Assembly (NCBI RefSeq): GCF_024703995.1 | Contig: NZ_JAMXQV010000003.1 | Location: 62,001 to 126,000 of the forward strand | Direction: 5' to 3' | Length of the DNA: 64,000 nucleotides | From: Amycolatopsis iheyensis | GTDB lineage: Bacteria; Actinomycetota; Actinomycetes; Mycobacteriales; Pseudonocardiaceae | Shown here: positions 46,975 to 54,868 of the stretch, in pieces | How positions within the stretch are numbered: position 1 is the stretch's first letter | Layout: the number at the start of each line of letters is the position of its first letter | Notes under the pieces: generated by a model | Seen by the model: only the letters and a program-made list of their open reading frames with translations | Databases searched by the model: none | What the model was told of the DNA's origin: nothing | Program-made: the position numbers and the translations under genes

Positions 46975-47955
46975 ATGTCGTTGGTGAACGCTGCGCACGG
47001 ACGCAGTGAGGACACCAGCGCCGTGCACCCGACCGGTGAACGACCGCACGGTGACCGGCGAAGCATCCGCCGGGTCGTAGGTGCCTACGCCGCCCTCGCG
47101 AAGCCTCGGGTGATCGAGCTCCTCCTCGTGACCACCATCCCGGCGATGTTCCTCGCCGGCCGTCAGATCCCCTCGCCGTGGCTGGTCCTGGCCACGCTGG
47201 TCGGCGGGACGATGGCCGCGGGCAGCGCGAACGCGCTCAACTGCGTGATCGACGCGGACATCGACAAGGTGATGAACCGCACCAAGCGCCGTCCGCTGGT
47301 GAAGGACTCGGTGCCGCGGCGCGGCGCGCTGATCTTCGGCTTGGTCATGGGGGTCGCCTCGGCCGCCGTGCTCTATTTCACGGTGAACCTGCTCTCGGCG
47401 ATCCTCGCGGTCGCGACGATCCTCTTCTACATCTTCGTCTACACGCTCGGCCTCAAGCGGCGCACGTCACAGAACGTGGTCTGGGGTGGCGCGGCGGGCT
47501 GCATGCCGGTCGTCATCGGCTGGGCCGCGGTCACCGGCACCGTGCAGTGGCCGGCGTTCGTGATGTTCGGCGTCATCTTCTTCTGGACGCCGCCGCACAC
47601 CTGGGCGCTCGGCATGAAGTACCGCGACGACTACGAGCGCGCGGGTGTCCCGATGCTGCCGGTGGTCGCCACCGCCCAGCACGTCGCCCGCCAGATCGTC
47701 ATCTACTCGTGGGTGATGGTCGCGTGGACGCTGCTGCTGCTCCCGGTGACGTCGTGGCTGTACGGCACGTTCGCCATCCTGGCGGGCGGCTGGTTCCTCT
47801 TCTACGCGCACAGCCTCCAGGCGGCGGTCCGGCGTGGTGAAGAAACCAAACCGATGGCGTTGTTCCACCGGTCCAACACGTACCTGATGATCGTGTTCGT
47901 GGCCCTGGCGGTCGACTCCGCGATCGGGCTGCCGACCCTCGGCCTCCCGTTCTGA
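46975..47955 (+). CDS. ctaB: Heme o synthase (protoheme IX farnesyltransferase)
   Basis: 326 residues, about eight membrane helices. UbiA-family aspartate motifs [20 protein letters not shown] (first DxxxD) and [20 protein letters not shown] (second), plus [20 protein letters not shown] at the start of the core. It adds a farnesyl group to heme b for cytochrome aa3 oxidase; ctaA in this window finishes heme A. The position next to tkt is conserved in actinobacteria. Confidence 0.95.
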   Translation: MSLVNAAHGRSEDTSAVHPTGERPHGDRRSIRRVVGAYAALAKPRVIELLLVTTIPAMFLAGRQIPSPWLVLATLVGGTMAAGSANALNCVIDADIDKVMNRTKRRPLVKDSVPRRGALIFGLVMGVASAAVLYFTVNLLSAILAVATILFYIFVYTLGLKRRTSQNVVWGGAAGCMPVVIGWAAVTGTVQWPAFVMFGVIFFWTPPHTWALGMKYRDDYERAGVPMLPVVATAQHVARQIVIYSWVMVAWTLLLLPVTSWLYGTFAILAGGWFLFYAHSLQAAVRRGEETKPMALFHRSNTYLMIVFVALAVDSAIGLPTLGLPF

Positions 47956-48443
47956 GCCCGGCGGAGTTCTTCGCCGACGTCATCGAGTCCGGCACCGTCC
48001 TGGGCGCCGATCACACGTGGTCACCCGAGCGGGTGGTGGCGTTGCTCGGCGACGAATTCGGCGACAACCCCTCGAAGCGCTCCCTGTTCCGCGACCACGG
48101 CTTGGTCGAGTTCTTCTGGGAGCGGGTCGAGCGACACTGGGTGGGGACCCACTTCTCGGTCCAGGCCCACCGGCTCCGGTATCCCGGGCCGGGGCTGGTC
48201 AACCGGGTGATCCGCGATCGCTACGGCGACTTCCCCGGTCTGGTGACGTTCGAGGAGGTCGGCGCGCTGCTCGCCGACCGGGGCGTCCCGCTGCGGGAGG
48301 TGCCGTACCGGGCCGAAGCGGGCGAGCTGCGGGCGTACTGGCAGCCGGACGCGCAGATCGTCGTCTCCGTCGTCGAGGGGTCGTACTACGGACGAGCCGG
48401 CGACCTCTACCGCGTCGCGAGCTCGAGCACCGGAATCCCCTGA
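47952..48443 (+). CDS. Small conserved protein of unknown function, start uncertain
   Basis: 163 residues if read from a CTG at 47952 overlapping the ctaB stop; the first common start codon is a GTG at 48033. Residues from 47952 ([20 protein letters not shown] then [17 protein letters not shown]) look like genuine protein and resemble the start of a family of short actinobacterial proteins. The rest reads [20 protein letters not shown] and [20 protein letters not shown]. Function unknown, possibly an immunity-like fold. If CTG is used, it is coupled to ctaB. Confidence 0.6.
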   Translation: MSPAEFFADVIESGTVLGADHTWSPERVVALLGDEFGDNPSKRSLFRDHGLVEFFWERVERHWVGTHFSVQAHRLRYPGPGLVNRVIRDRYGDFPGLVTFEEVGALLADRGVPLREVPYRAEAGELRAYWQPDAQIVVSVVEGSYYGRAGDLYRVASSSTGIP

Positions 48444-48444
48444 C

Positions 48445-49047
48445 ATGATCCGGAAGATCGGCCTCGGCGCGGTCGTGGTCGTCGTGCTCGGGCTGCTGGT
48501 GTTCCTCGGCCGCGGCCGGGTCGACCTGGACCAGAACCGCCTGCTCGGCACCGGCTGTGCCATCCCGGCCCGGATCACCGCGGTCCCGGGACCGGCCCCG
48601 GACGGCGGCTCGATCCGGGTGGCCGAACCGGGACCGGGCGCCGCTGTGCTGGAGAACACCGGCACCCTGGCCGCCTATCGGATCCAGCTGACCTCCGGTG
48701 CCCGGACCGCCGAGGTGCCGGTGCTCCTGCCGGGGCAGCGCGCCGGCGTCGTGCTCGACCAGCCCGTGGTCGGCGCGGTGACCTGGCTCGCGCCGGAGGC
48801 ACTCGGCGGCTTCACGCCGGTGACCGCCACGCCGGTGGGCGGCGGCGTGCGCTACCGGTCGGCCAACTGCCGGGCGCTCACCAGCCGGGGCGGCGCGGTG
48901 CTCCTGCGCGACGGCGCCGGGCGGCTCATCGGCGGCGAGCAGCTGCCCGCGGCGAGCGTGTCGTGCGCGCCGGGGGAGAAGGTGCTGCCGGTCGCCCTCC
49001 CGCCCCACAGCGAGGTCCACCCGTACTGCGCCCTCGGGGCGGAATGA
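48445..49047 (+). CDS. Membrane-anchored protein of unknown function
   Basis: 200 residues. One N-terminal membrane helix (IGLGAVVVVVLGLLVFLGRG) is followed by an extracytoplasmic domain with little recognised: NRLLGTGCAIPARITAVPGP, VLLPGQRAGVVLDQPVVGAV, SANCRALTSRGGAVLLRDGA and a Cys near the end (PYCALG). Four cysteines could form two disulfides outside the membrane. The ATG is one base past the stop of the preceding gene, so the two are likely co-transcribed. Confidence 0.65.
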   Translation: MIRKIGLGAVVVVVLGLLVFLGRGRVDLDQNRLLGTGCAIPARITAVPGPAPDGGSIRVAEPGPGAAVLENTGTLAAYRIQLTSGARTAEVPVLLPGQRAGVVLDQPVVGAVTWLAPEALGGFTPVTATPVGGGVRYRSANCRALTSRGGAVLLRDGAGRLIGGEQLPAASVSCAPGEKVLPVALPPHSEVHPYCALGAE

Positions 49048-49107
49048 TCGCGCGGCGGCCGCCGTTAGACTTCGTTGGCTCTTTTCCTTGAGGCGAAAGC
49101 AGGATCT

Positions 49108-51339
49108 TTGTCTTCGGACGGCTTCTCCGCCGAGCTCGCCCGCGAGCAGGCGTACGTGACCACCCTCTACACGAAGCTCGACGCCGAGCGCGCCGACGCC
49201 CAGCGCCGCCTCGACGAGACCTTGCTGCAGACCGGCGGCACCCCGCAGGCCCGCACCGAGCGCGACGTCGCCACCACCCGCTACACCGACCGGCTCGCCC
49301 AGCTGGGCTCGGTCGAGCAGGGGCTGGCTTTCGGGCGGCTCGACTTCGTCCCCGAGAGCGCCGAGGAGACCACCTACATCGGCCGGCTCGGGCTGTTCGA
49401 CGAGGACGACGACTACCGGCCGCTGCTGGTCGACTGGCGCGCGCCGGTCGCGCGGCCGTTCTACCTCGCCACCGCGGCGTCGCCCGAAGGGGTGCGCCGG
49501 CGGCGGCACCTGCGGTCGCTGACCCGCAAGGTCACCGGCTTCGACGACGAGATCCTCGACCTCACCGCCGCCGACCAGGGCCAGGACCTCGGCCTGGCCG
49601 GCGAGGCCGCGCTGCTCGCCGCGCTGGAGCAGCGGCGCACCGGCGAGATGAGCGACATCGTCGCGACCATCCAGGCCGAGCAGGACCGCATCATCCGCGC
49701 CCCGCTCGGCGGCGTCATGGTCGTGCAGGGCGGACCCGGCACCGGCAAGACCGCCGTCGCGCTGCACCGCGCGGCCTACCTGCTCTACACGCACCGCCAG
49801 CAGCTCACGACCCGCGGCGTGCTCGTCGTCGGGCCGAACAGCACGTTCCTGCGCTACATCGGCCAGGTCCTGCCGTCGCTGGGCGAGACCGGCGTGCTGC
49901 TGGCCACCATCGGGCAGCTCTACCCGGGTCTGGACGCCGACGGCGTCGAATCCCGCGAGGCGGCCGAGGTCAAGGGCCGGCTCGTGCTGGCCGAGGTGCT
50001 CGCGAACGCCGTCCGGGACCGCCAGCGCGTGCCCGAACCGGTCCTGGAGATCGAGTACGAGCACGACGTCCTGAAACTGGACCGCAAGACCTGCGCCGAC
50101 GCCCGCACGCGCGCCCGCCGCTCGCGGCGCCCGCACAACCCGGCGCGGCGCCTGTTCGTCTCCGACGTCCTCGACGCGCTGACCCGCCAGGCCGCGCGGA
50201 AGCTGGGGGAGGACCTCCTCGACGGGCAGGACCTGACCGACATCCGCGCCGAGCTGGCCGCGGACGACCACGTGGCCGCGGCGCTGAACTCGTTGTGGCC
50301 GGTGCTGACCCCGGAGGGCGTGCTCGACGATCTGTTCGCCGACCGCGAACGGCTGGCCACCGCCGCGCGGAAGCTGCTGCCCGCCGCGGACCAGGCTCTG
50401 CTGGAGAGCGGCCGGGACGCGCACTGGACCCCCGCCGACGTGCCGCTGCTCGACGAGCTGGCCGAGCTGATCGGCGTCGACGACACCGAGGCCCGCGTCG
50501 AGCGCAAACGCCGTGAGCGCGAGGACCGCGCGTACGCCGAGGGCGTGCTCGACATCCTCGAGCAGGACGAAGAGATCATCGACGAGGAGCTGCTGCGCGT
50601 CTCGGACGTCCTCGACGCCGAGCTGTTCGCCGAGCGCCAGGTGGCGCGCAGCGAGCTGACCGCCGCCCAGCGCGCGGCGCAGGACCGGACCTGGACGTTC
50701 GGGCACGTGATCGTCGACGAGGCGCAGGAGCTTTCGGCGATGGACTGGCGGCTGCTGATGCGGCGTTCGCCGAACCGGTCGATGACGCTGGTCGGCGACG
50801 TCGCGCAGACCGGCGCGGCGGGCGGCGCGCGGTCGTGGGGCGAGGCGCTTTCGCCGTACGTCGCCGACCGGTGGCGGCTCGAGGAGCTGACCGTGAACTA
50901 CCGGACGCCCGCGGAGATCATGGCCGTCGCCGCGCGCGTCCTCGCCGAGGTTTCGCCGGAGCTGGTGGCGCCCTCTTCGGTGCGGGAGACCGGGGTCCCG
51001 CCGTGGTCGGTGCGCGGCGAAGTGGCCGAGCTGCCGGGACTGGTGACCGCCGAACTGTCCGCTGTGGACGGTGGGACGGTCGCGGTGCTGGTGCCCGCCG
51101 GGCGGTTCGAGGAGGTGTCCGGGCTGCTCGGGTCGTTCGACGAGCGGCTGAGCGTGCTGACCGTCGAACGCGCGAAGGGCCTGGAGTTCGACTCGGTGGT
51201 GCTGGTCGCGCCGGACGAGGTCGTGGCGGGCTCGCCGCGCGGGCTCAACGACCTGTACGTCGCCCTGACGCGGGCTACGCGCCGGCTCGGCGTGCTCACG
51301 ACGGGTGACGACGTGCCGGCACTCTCCGTGCTTGGCTAG
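49108..51339 (+). CDS. helD: HelD-type RNA polymerase recycling ATPase
   Basis: 743 residues of the UvrD-like superfamily 1 with HelD layout. A long N-terminal coiled coil comes first (AYVTTLYTKLDAERADAQRR), then LVDWRAPVARPFYLATAAS, Walker A VQGGPGTGKTAVALHRAAYL (GGPGTGKT at about 208-215), DEAQELSAMDWRLLMRRSP (Walker B), TLVGDVAQTGAA, VNYRTPAEIM and LTVERAKGLEFDSVVL with NDLYVALTRATRRL. HelD pushes into the RNA polymerase channels and frees it from DNA; some actinobacterial members raise rifamycin tolerance. TTG at 49108 is chosen, with AGGA 4 bases upstream and a TAGACT -10 at 49066; a TTG at 49075 is an alternative. Confidence 0.9.
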   Translation: MSSDGFSAELAREQAYVTTLYTKLDAERADAQRRLDETLLQTGGTPQARTERDVATTRYTDRLAQLGSVEQGLAFGRLDFVPESAEETTYIGRLGLFDEDDDYRPLLVDWRAPVARPFYLATAASPEGVRRRRHLRSLTRKVTGFDDEILDLTAADQGQDLGLAGEAALLAALEQRRTGEMSDIVATIQAEQDRIIRAPLGGVMVVQGGPGTGKTAVALHRAAYLLYTHRQQLTTRGVLVVGPNSTFLRYIGQVLPSLGETGVLLATIGQLYPGLDADGVESREAAEVKGRLVLAEVLANAVRDRQRVPEPVLEIEYEHDVLKLDRKTCADARTRARRSRRPHNPARRLFVSDVLDALTRQAARKLGEDLLDGQDLTDIRAELAADDHVAAALNSLWPVLTPEGVLDDLFADRERLATAARKLLPAADQALLESGRDAHWTPADVPLLDELAELIGVDDTEARVERKRREREDRAYAEGVLDILEQDEEIIDEELLRVSDVLDAELFAERQVARSELTAAQRAAQDRTWTFGHVIVDEAQELSAMDWRLLMRRSPNRSMTLVGDVAQTGAAGGARSWGEALSPYVADRWRLEELTVNYRTPAEIMAVAARVLAEVSPELVAPSSVRETGVPPWSVRGEVAELPGLVTAELSAVDGGTVAVLVPAGRFEEVSGLLGSFDERLSVLTVERAKGLEFDSVVLVAPDEVVAGSPRGLNDLYVALTRATRRLGVLTTGDDVPALSVLG

Positions 51340-51349
51340 GGTGCCCGGC

Positions 51350-51916
51350 ATGCAGAAGATCGGGAAGATCGTGGTCGTCGCCGCGGCGGCGCTGTCGCTG
51401 GCCGCGTGCGGTCAGGACACCAAGACCCAGACGGCCGCGCCGGCGGGGCCGTCGGTGCCGTCGTCGGACGCCGCGCAGGCGACCCAGAGCAAGGGCCGCG
51501 AATGCACCGCGGACGACATCAAGACCACGGGGAAGTTCGGCGAAAAGCCCGAAATCACCATTCCCGACAGCTGCGACCCGCCGAAGAAGCTGATCACCAA
51601 GGACCTGTCCGACGGCACCGGGAGCGGCGCTAAGGCCGGGCAGCAGCTGAAGATGAACTACCTGCTGGTGACCTGGTCGGACCGGAAGGTCCTGGACAAC
51701 TCGTACGACCGCGGCGAGACGTTCGACCTGAACCTGGGCGCGGGCGAGGTCATCCCGGGCTGGGACAAGGGCCTGGAGGGCATCAAGCAGGGCGGCCGCC
51801 GCCTGCTGATCATCCCCCCGGACCTGGCCTACGGCGAGGGCGGCCGCGGCATCAAGCCGAACGAGACCCTGGTCTTCGTGACCGACGCGGTCTCGGTCCC
51901 CACCGACAAGGGCTGA
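51350..51916 (+). CDS. FKBP-type peptidyl-prolyl isomerase lipoprotein
   Basis: 188 residues. Signal peptide with lipobox LSLAAC (cut before the Cys at about 20), a flexible Thr/Ala/Ser linker, then the FKBP domain from about 78: SDGTGSGAKAGQQLKMNYLL, LNLGAGEVIPGWDKGLEGIK, GGRRLLIIPPDLAYGEGGRG, LVFVTDAV. It isomerises proline bonds in exported proteins while anchored to the outer face of the membrane. The palindromic repeat at 51918 begins 2 bp after its stop and probably ends its transcript. Confidence 0.93.
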   Translation: MQKIGKIVVVAAAALSLAACGQDTKTQTAAPAGPSVPSSDAAQATQSKGRECTADDIKTTGKFGEKPEITIPDSCDPPKKLITKDLSDGTGSGAKAGQQLKMNYLLVTWSDRKVLDNSYDRGETFDLNLGAGEVIPGWDKGLEGIKQGGRRLLIIPPDLAYGEGGRGIKPNETLVFVTDAVSVPTDKG

Positions 51917-51917
51917 C

Positions 51918-51963
51918 AGCGCCCCAATGTGGCGTTGGGCGCGTTGAACGCACCCAATGTGGC
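51918..51963. repeat. Second copy of the palindromic repeat end
   Basis: AGCGCCCCAATGTGGCGTTG matches the left end of the array at 16521. It is followed by GAACGCACCCAATGTGGCG, an arm that could pair with it, then runs into the poly-G tract. Probably the terminator of the FKBP gene. Confidence 0.8.
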
Positions 51964-52053
51964 GGGGGGGGGGGGGGGGGGGCCCCCCCCCCCCGGGGGG
52001 GGGGGGGGGGGGGGGGGGTGGGGGGGGGTGGGGGGGGGGGGGGGGGCCCGGGG
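51964..52053. other. Poly-G/poly-C low-complexity tract, likely artefact
   Basis: G19, C12, G24, then G runs broken by single T, ending GGGCCCGGGG. Reading in either direction gives only poly-Gly or poly-Pro. It replaces the normal end of the quinone oxidoreductase and part of the palindromic repeat. Two-colour sequencers call G where signal is lost, so this is probably not real DNA. Confidence 0.75.
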
Positions 52054-52971
52054 GTCCTCGTGGGCCTTGCGGGCGTCGGCGAGGGGGTACTTGCCGCCGA
52101 TCCGGACGTTCAGTTCGCCCGCGAGGATGGCGTCGAACAGCTCCTTCGAGCGCCAGTCGATCTCCTCGCGGCTGCGCGTGTAGTGCGCCGACGTCGGGCG
52201 GGTCAGGTAGAGCGAGCCGCCGGAGTTGAGGCGCTGCGGGTCCAGCGGGGGCACCGGGCCGCTCGAGGCACCGAACAGCGCCAGCAGGCCGCGCACCTTG
52301 AGGCTGGCAAGACTGCCGTCGACGGTGTCCTTGCCGACGCCGTCGTACACGACGTCGACGCCCTCGCCGCCGGTCAGCTCGCGGGTGATCTTCGCGAAGT
52401 CGTCGCGGTCGTAGCGGATGACCTCGTCGGCGCCGGCTTCGCGGGCGAGCTTCGCCTTCTCTTCGGTCGACACCGTGCCGATCACGCGGGCGCCGCGTGC
52501 CTTCGCCAGCTGGATCAGCAGCAGCCCGACCCCGCCCGCGGCCGCGTGCACGAGCACGTCGTGGCCCGGCTTGACCTCGAACGTCGAGGCGACCAGGTAG
52601 TGCGCCGTCATGCCCTGCAGCATCGTGGCGGCGGCGGTCTCCAGCGAGACGCCCTCGGGCACCTTCACCGCGACCGACGCGGGGAGGACCTTGCGCGCGG
52701 CGTAGCTGCCGATCGAGCCCTGCCAGGCGACGCGGTCCCCGACCTCGAACCCGGGCGCGGCTTCGACGACCGTTCCGGCGCCTTCGAGCCCGAGGACGAC
52801 CGGCAGCTCCATCGGGTAGATGCCCTGCCGCTGGTAGGTGTCGATGTAGTTGACGCCGGCCGCGGCGACGTCGACCAGCAGCTCGCCGGCCTCCGGAGCG
52901 CGGACGTCCACTTCGGCCGGTTCGAGCACTTCCGGGCCGCCGGTCTTCGTCACCTGCACTGCGGTGGGCAT
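52054..52971 (-). CDS. qor: Quinone oxidoreductase (zinc-free MDR), 3' end lost
   Basis: 306 residues are readable from the ATG of MPTAVQVTKTGGPEV to KYPLADARKAHED, where the poly-G tract begins. The formal frame runs on as poly-Pro and ends at 51829 inside the FKBP gene; that part is not protein. Motifs: ELLVDVAAAGVNYIDTYQRQ, GLEGAGTVVEAAPGFEVGDR, the NADPH loop VHAAAGGVGLLLIQLAKARG, and IDWRSKELFDAILAGELNVR. No catalytic zinc ligands are present. It reduces quinones with NADPH; an oxidoreductase between ctaB and ctaA matches Rv1454c. About 18 C-terminal residues are missing against the usual 324. Confidence 0.85.
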
Positions 52972-53061
52972 GCGTCCTCCTCGGGTCGGGTTCTCCCGGT
53001 GCAACTATGGCCGACGCCACGCTGTTCCGCGTTCCGGCGGGTTCTTGGTTATGGTGCGGAC

Positions 53062-53361
53062 GTGTCTGATTCCGAAGAGACTGTTCCGCCGACCAGCGCG
53101 CAGCTGGGGGCGGCCCGCAAGTTCGTGAAGGCGCACGGCAAGCCGTCCCGCGCGGTGGTGGAGAACATCGGCCGCACGGGCGCCCGGGTGGTGCTCGTCG
53201 GAGCCGACGGCGCACTGGGCGACGTCGTGGTGCCCTCGGTGGCGACCGGCGACGCGCTGGTCGAGGCGGTCGAGGACCTGGAAGCGGCCACCTGGGACGC
53301 CGAGACGGTCCAGGCCACGAAGATCGGCGCGGAGCACCGCCGCAAGATGGCGGGCCGGTGA
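53062..53361 (+). CDS. Small acidic-to-basic protein of unknown function
   Basis: 99 residues from a GTG, with no recognised domain. Sequence features: APTSAQLGAARKF-type helix, HGKPSRAVVENIGRTGARVV, VGADGALGDVVVPSVATGDA, and a basic end AEHRRKMAGR. A TATGGT at 53050-53055 could be its -10, making it leaderless. It overlaps the ATP-grasp gene by four bases (GTGA), so the two are co-translated, and its job may be to assist that enzyme. Confidence 0.6.
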   Translation: MSDSEETVPPTSAQLGAARKFVKAHGKPSRAVVENIGRTGARVVLVGADGALGDVVVPSVATGDALVEAVEDLEAATWDAETVQATKIGAEHRRKMAGR

Positions 53362-54218
53362 CGGGCAGCGCCATCCTGGTCGGCTGCGCGGAGCTCCCCA
53401 CGGGCGACGGCGACGACGACGCGCTGGTGCCCGCATTGTCCGCACTGGGCTTTTCGGTGGAGTGGGCGGCGTGGGACTCGCAAGCGTCGTTCGAGTCGGC
53501 CGACGCAGTGATCCTGCGGGCGACGTGGGATTACGCGTCCCGGCGCCCGGAGTTCCTGTCGTGGTGCGAATCGGTCCCGGCGCTGCTGAACCCGGCGGCG
53601 GTGGTCCGGTGGAACACGGACAAGTCGTACCTCACGGAGCTGCTGGGCGCGGGCCTCGCGGTGGTCCCGACGACGTCGGTCGAGCCGGGCGAGGTCGCGC
53701 GGTTCCCGTCGTCGGAGTTCGTGGTGAAGCCGTCGGTGGGCGCGGGTTCCCGAGGCGCGGCCCGGTTCCCCGCGGGAGCCGACGCCGGCGCCCACGTGGC
53801 GGCGTTGCACGCCGAAGGCCACACGGCGTTGATCCAGCCGTACCAGTCCAGTGTGGACACCGCGGGTGAGCTGGCGTTGGTGTACCTGGGCGGGATCTAC
53901 TCGCACGCGTTCACGAAGCACGCGATGCTGGGCTCCACAATGGACGACTCCGGGCTGTACGTGCCGGAAAAGCTGGCACCGGCCTCACCGCCGGCGGACG
54001 CAGTGGCCCTGGCGGAGGACGTCCTCGACGCGGCTTCGGCGTTGCTGGGGATCCTGCGGGCGGAGCTGCTGTACGCGCGGGTGGACGTGGTGCGCGGGGC
54101 GGACGGGAAACCGTTGCTGCTGGAGCTGGAGCTGGCGGAGCCCTCACTGGGCTTCCGCCAGACGGACGAGGCGGCGACGATGAGGTTCGCCTCGGCGGTG
54201 CGGCAGCAGCTGGCGTAA
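53358..54218 (+). CDS. ATP-grasp domain protein
   Basis: 286 residues. Glutathione-synthetase-like ATP-grasp features: ADAVILRATWDYASRRPEFL, RWNTDKSYLTELLGAGLAVV, SSEFVVKPSVGAGSRGAARF (ATP-binding Lys and Gly loop), VDTAGELALVYLGGIYSHAF and LLYARVDVVRGADGKPLLLE with LELAEPSLGF for metal binding. Members link a carboxyl group to an amine, thiol or other nucleophile. It resembles the cycloserine-ligase (DcsG-like) branch, but the substrate is unknown. It is coupled to the small protein upstream and ends at a strong terminator. Confidence 0.83.
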   Translation: MTGSAILVGCAELPTGDGDDDALVPALSALGFSVEWAAWDSQASFESADAVILRATWDYASRRPEFLSWCESVPALLNPAAVVRWNTDKSYLTELLGAGLAVVPTTSVEPGEVARFPSSEFVVKPSVGAGSRGAARFPAGADAGAHVAALHAEGHTALIQPYQSSVDTAGELALVYLGGIYSHAFTKHAMLGSTMDDSGLYVPEKLAPASPPADAVALAEDVLDAASALLGILRAELLYARVDVVRGADGKPLLLELELAEPSLGFRQTDEAATMRFASAVRQQLA

Positions 54219-54244
54219 CCCGCCTGAGGGTGACCACGGCGAAC

Positions 54245-54277
54245 ATGAAGCCACACCGCGCGCCGGTGTGGCTTCAT
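54245..54277 (+). terminator. Terminator of the ATP-grasp gene
   Basis: ATGAAGCCACACC and GGTGTGGCTTCAT pair perfectly (13 bp) around GCGCGCC, 26 bases past the stop. Confidence 0.85.
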
Positions 54278-54308
54278 GCGTTCGGCTGGAGAGAACCGAT
54301 GCCGGGGC

Positions 54309-54374
54309 TCAGTTCCCCGTGTTGCCGCCGCCTGTAATTCCCCGGTTGTCGCGCTGAACTTCCTGGTGCTCCAC
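54309..54374 (-). CDS. Candidate 21-residue peptide ending GGGNTGN
   Basis: GTG start, 21 residues (MEHQEVQRDNRGITGGGNTG, then N) and TGA. GGGAGAAAGG lies just before the GTG and could be its ribosome site, although spacing is tight. The last seven residues repeat a motif present twice in the 67-residue protein upstream on the same strand (GGGNTGN). A 14-bp palindrome lies 59 bp upstream. No signal peptide. It may be a peptide signal, a cut-down paralogue, or chance. Confidence 0.4.
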   Translation of the reverse strand: MEHQEVQRDNRGITGGGNTGN

Positions 54375-54432
54375 CCTTTCTCCCTGTGTTCTGGCAGTAC
54401 GGAGAGTTGCGACCTGCGAAGCTGCGCCACCA

Positions 54433-54446
54433 GTGTACTAGTACAC
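54433..54446. promoter_or_regulatory. Perfect 14-bp palindrome, candidate operator
   Basis: GTGTACTAGTACAC, perfect, in a region free of larger genes. The form suits GntR- or HutC-type regulators. On the minus strand it lies just upstream of the 21-residue reading frame. Confidence 0.55.
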
Positions 54447-54547
54447 CAGGTCGTGCGGCGAAGTTCAGTCCAGCGAGGTGCGGCGGGGACCACCCGCGAG
54501 AGAAATCGGCACTTCTTCCGGTGGCCAGGTTGGCCACCGAAGTGAAG

Positions 54548-54751
54548 TCAGTACCCGATGTCCACGGTGTTGCCGGTGTTGCCGCCACCGCCACCGCGCT
54601 GGGCTGTGTTGCCGATGCTGCCGGTTTTCACGTTGCCGGTGTTGCCGCCACCGTCACCACCGCCGGCGAGTGCGCCGACGGCCGCCGCGGCCAGCGCGAC
54701 CGTTGCCATGCTCAGCGCGAGCTTCTGCCGGCACTTCTTGTCAAGGTGCAC
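54548..54751 (-). CDS. Small exported Gly-Asn-Thr-rich protein
   Basis: 67 residues from GTG with AAAGGAAGG about 10 bases upstream. N-terminal signal peptide (KKCRQKLALSMATVALAAAA then VGALAGG). The mature part is built from repeated GGGNTGN/GNT motifs (DGGGNTGNVKTGSIGNTAQR, GGGGGNTGNTVDIGY). No Cys in the mature part, so it is not a chaplin. Likely a small secreted or cell-surface peptide; function unknown. It stands alone, with the related 21-codon frame 173 bp downstream. Confidence 0.7.
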   Translation of the reverse strand: MHLDKKCRQKLALSMATVALAAAAVGALAGGGDGGGNTGNVKTGSIGNTAQRGGGGGNTGNTVDIGY

Positions 54752-54868
54752 CGCGAGTACCTTCCTTTAGGTTGGACTCACGGTAAGGACGAGTCGCCGA
54801 CACGATCGAGAGACCCCGTTTCTCTTTCGTGTCAACGATCCTGTCAGACGATCATGGGATATCCGCGC

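Noticed and set aside
48199..51351. 1050-residue minus-strand frame across the helD region
   Set aside because: Antisense shadow of the helD gene and its upstream neighbours; no motif, no ribosome site.
51929..52229. Poly-glycine/poly-proline protein
   Set aside because: Reads through the G/C homopolymer block, which is probably an artefact.
53358..54218. Cycloserine biosynthesis ligase (dcsG)
   Set aside because: The ATP-grasp fold fits, but no other cycloserine genes are nearby.
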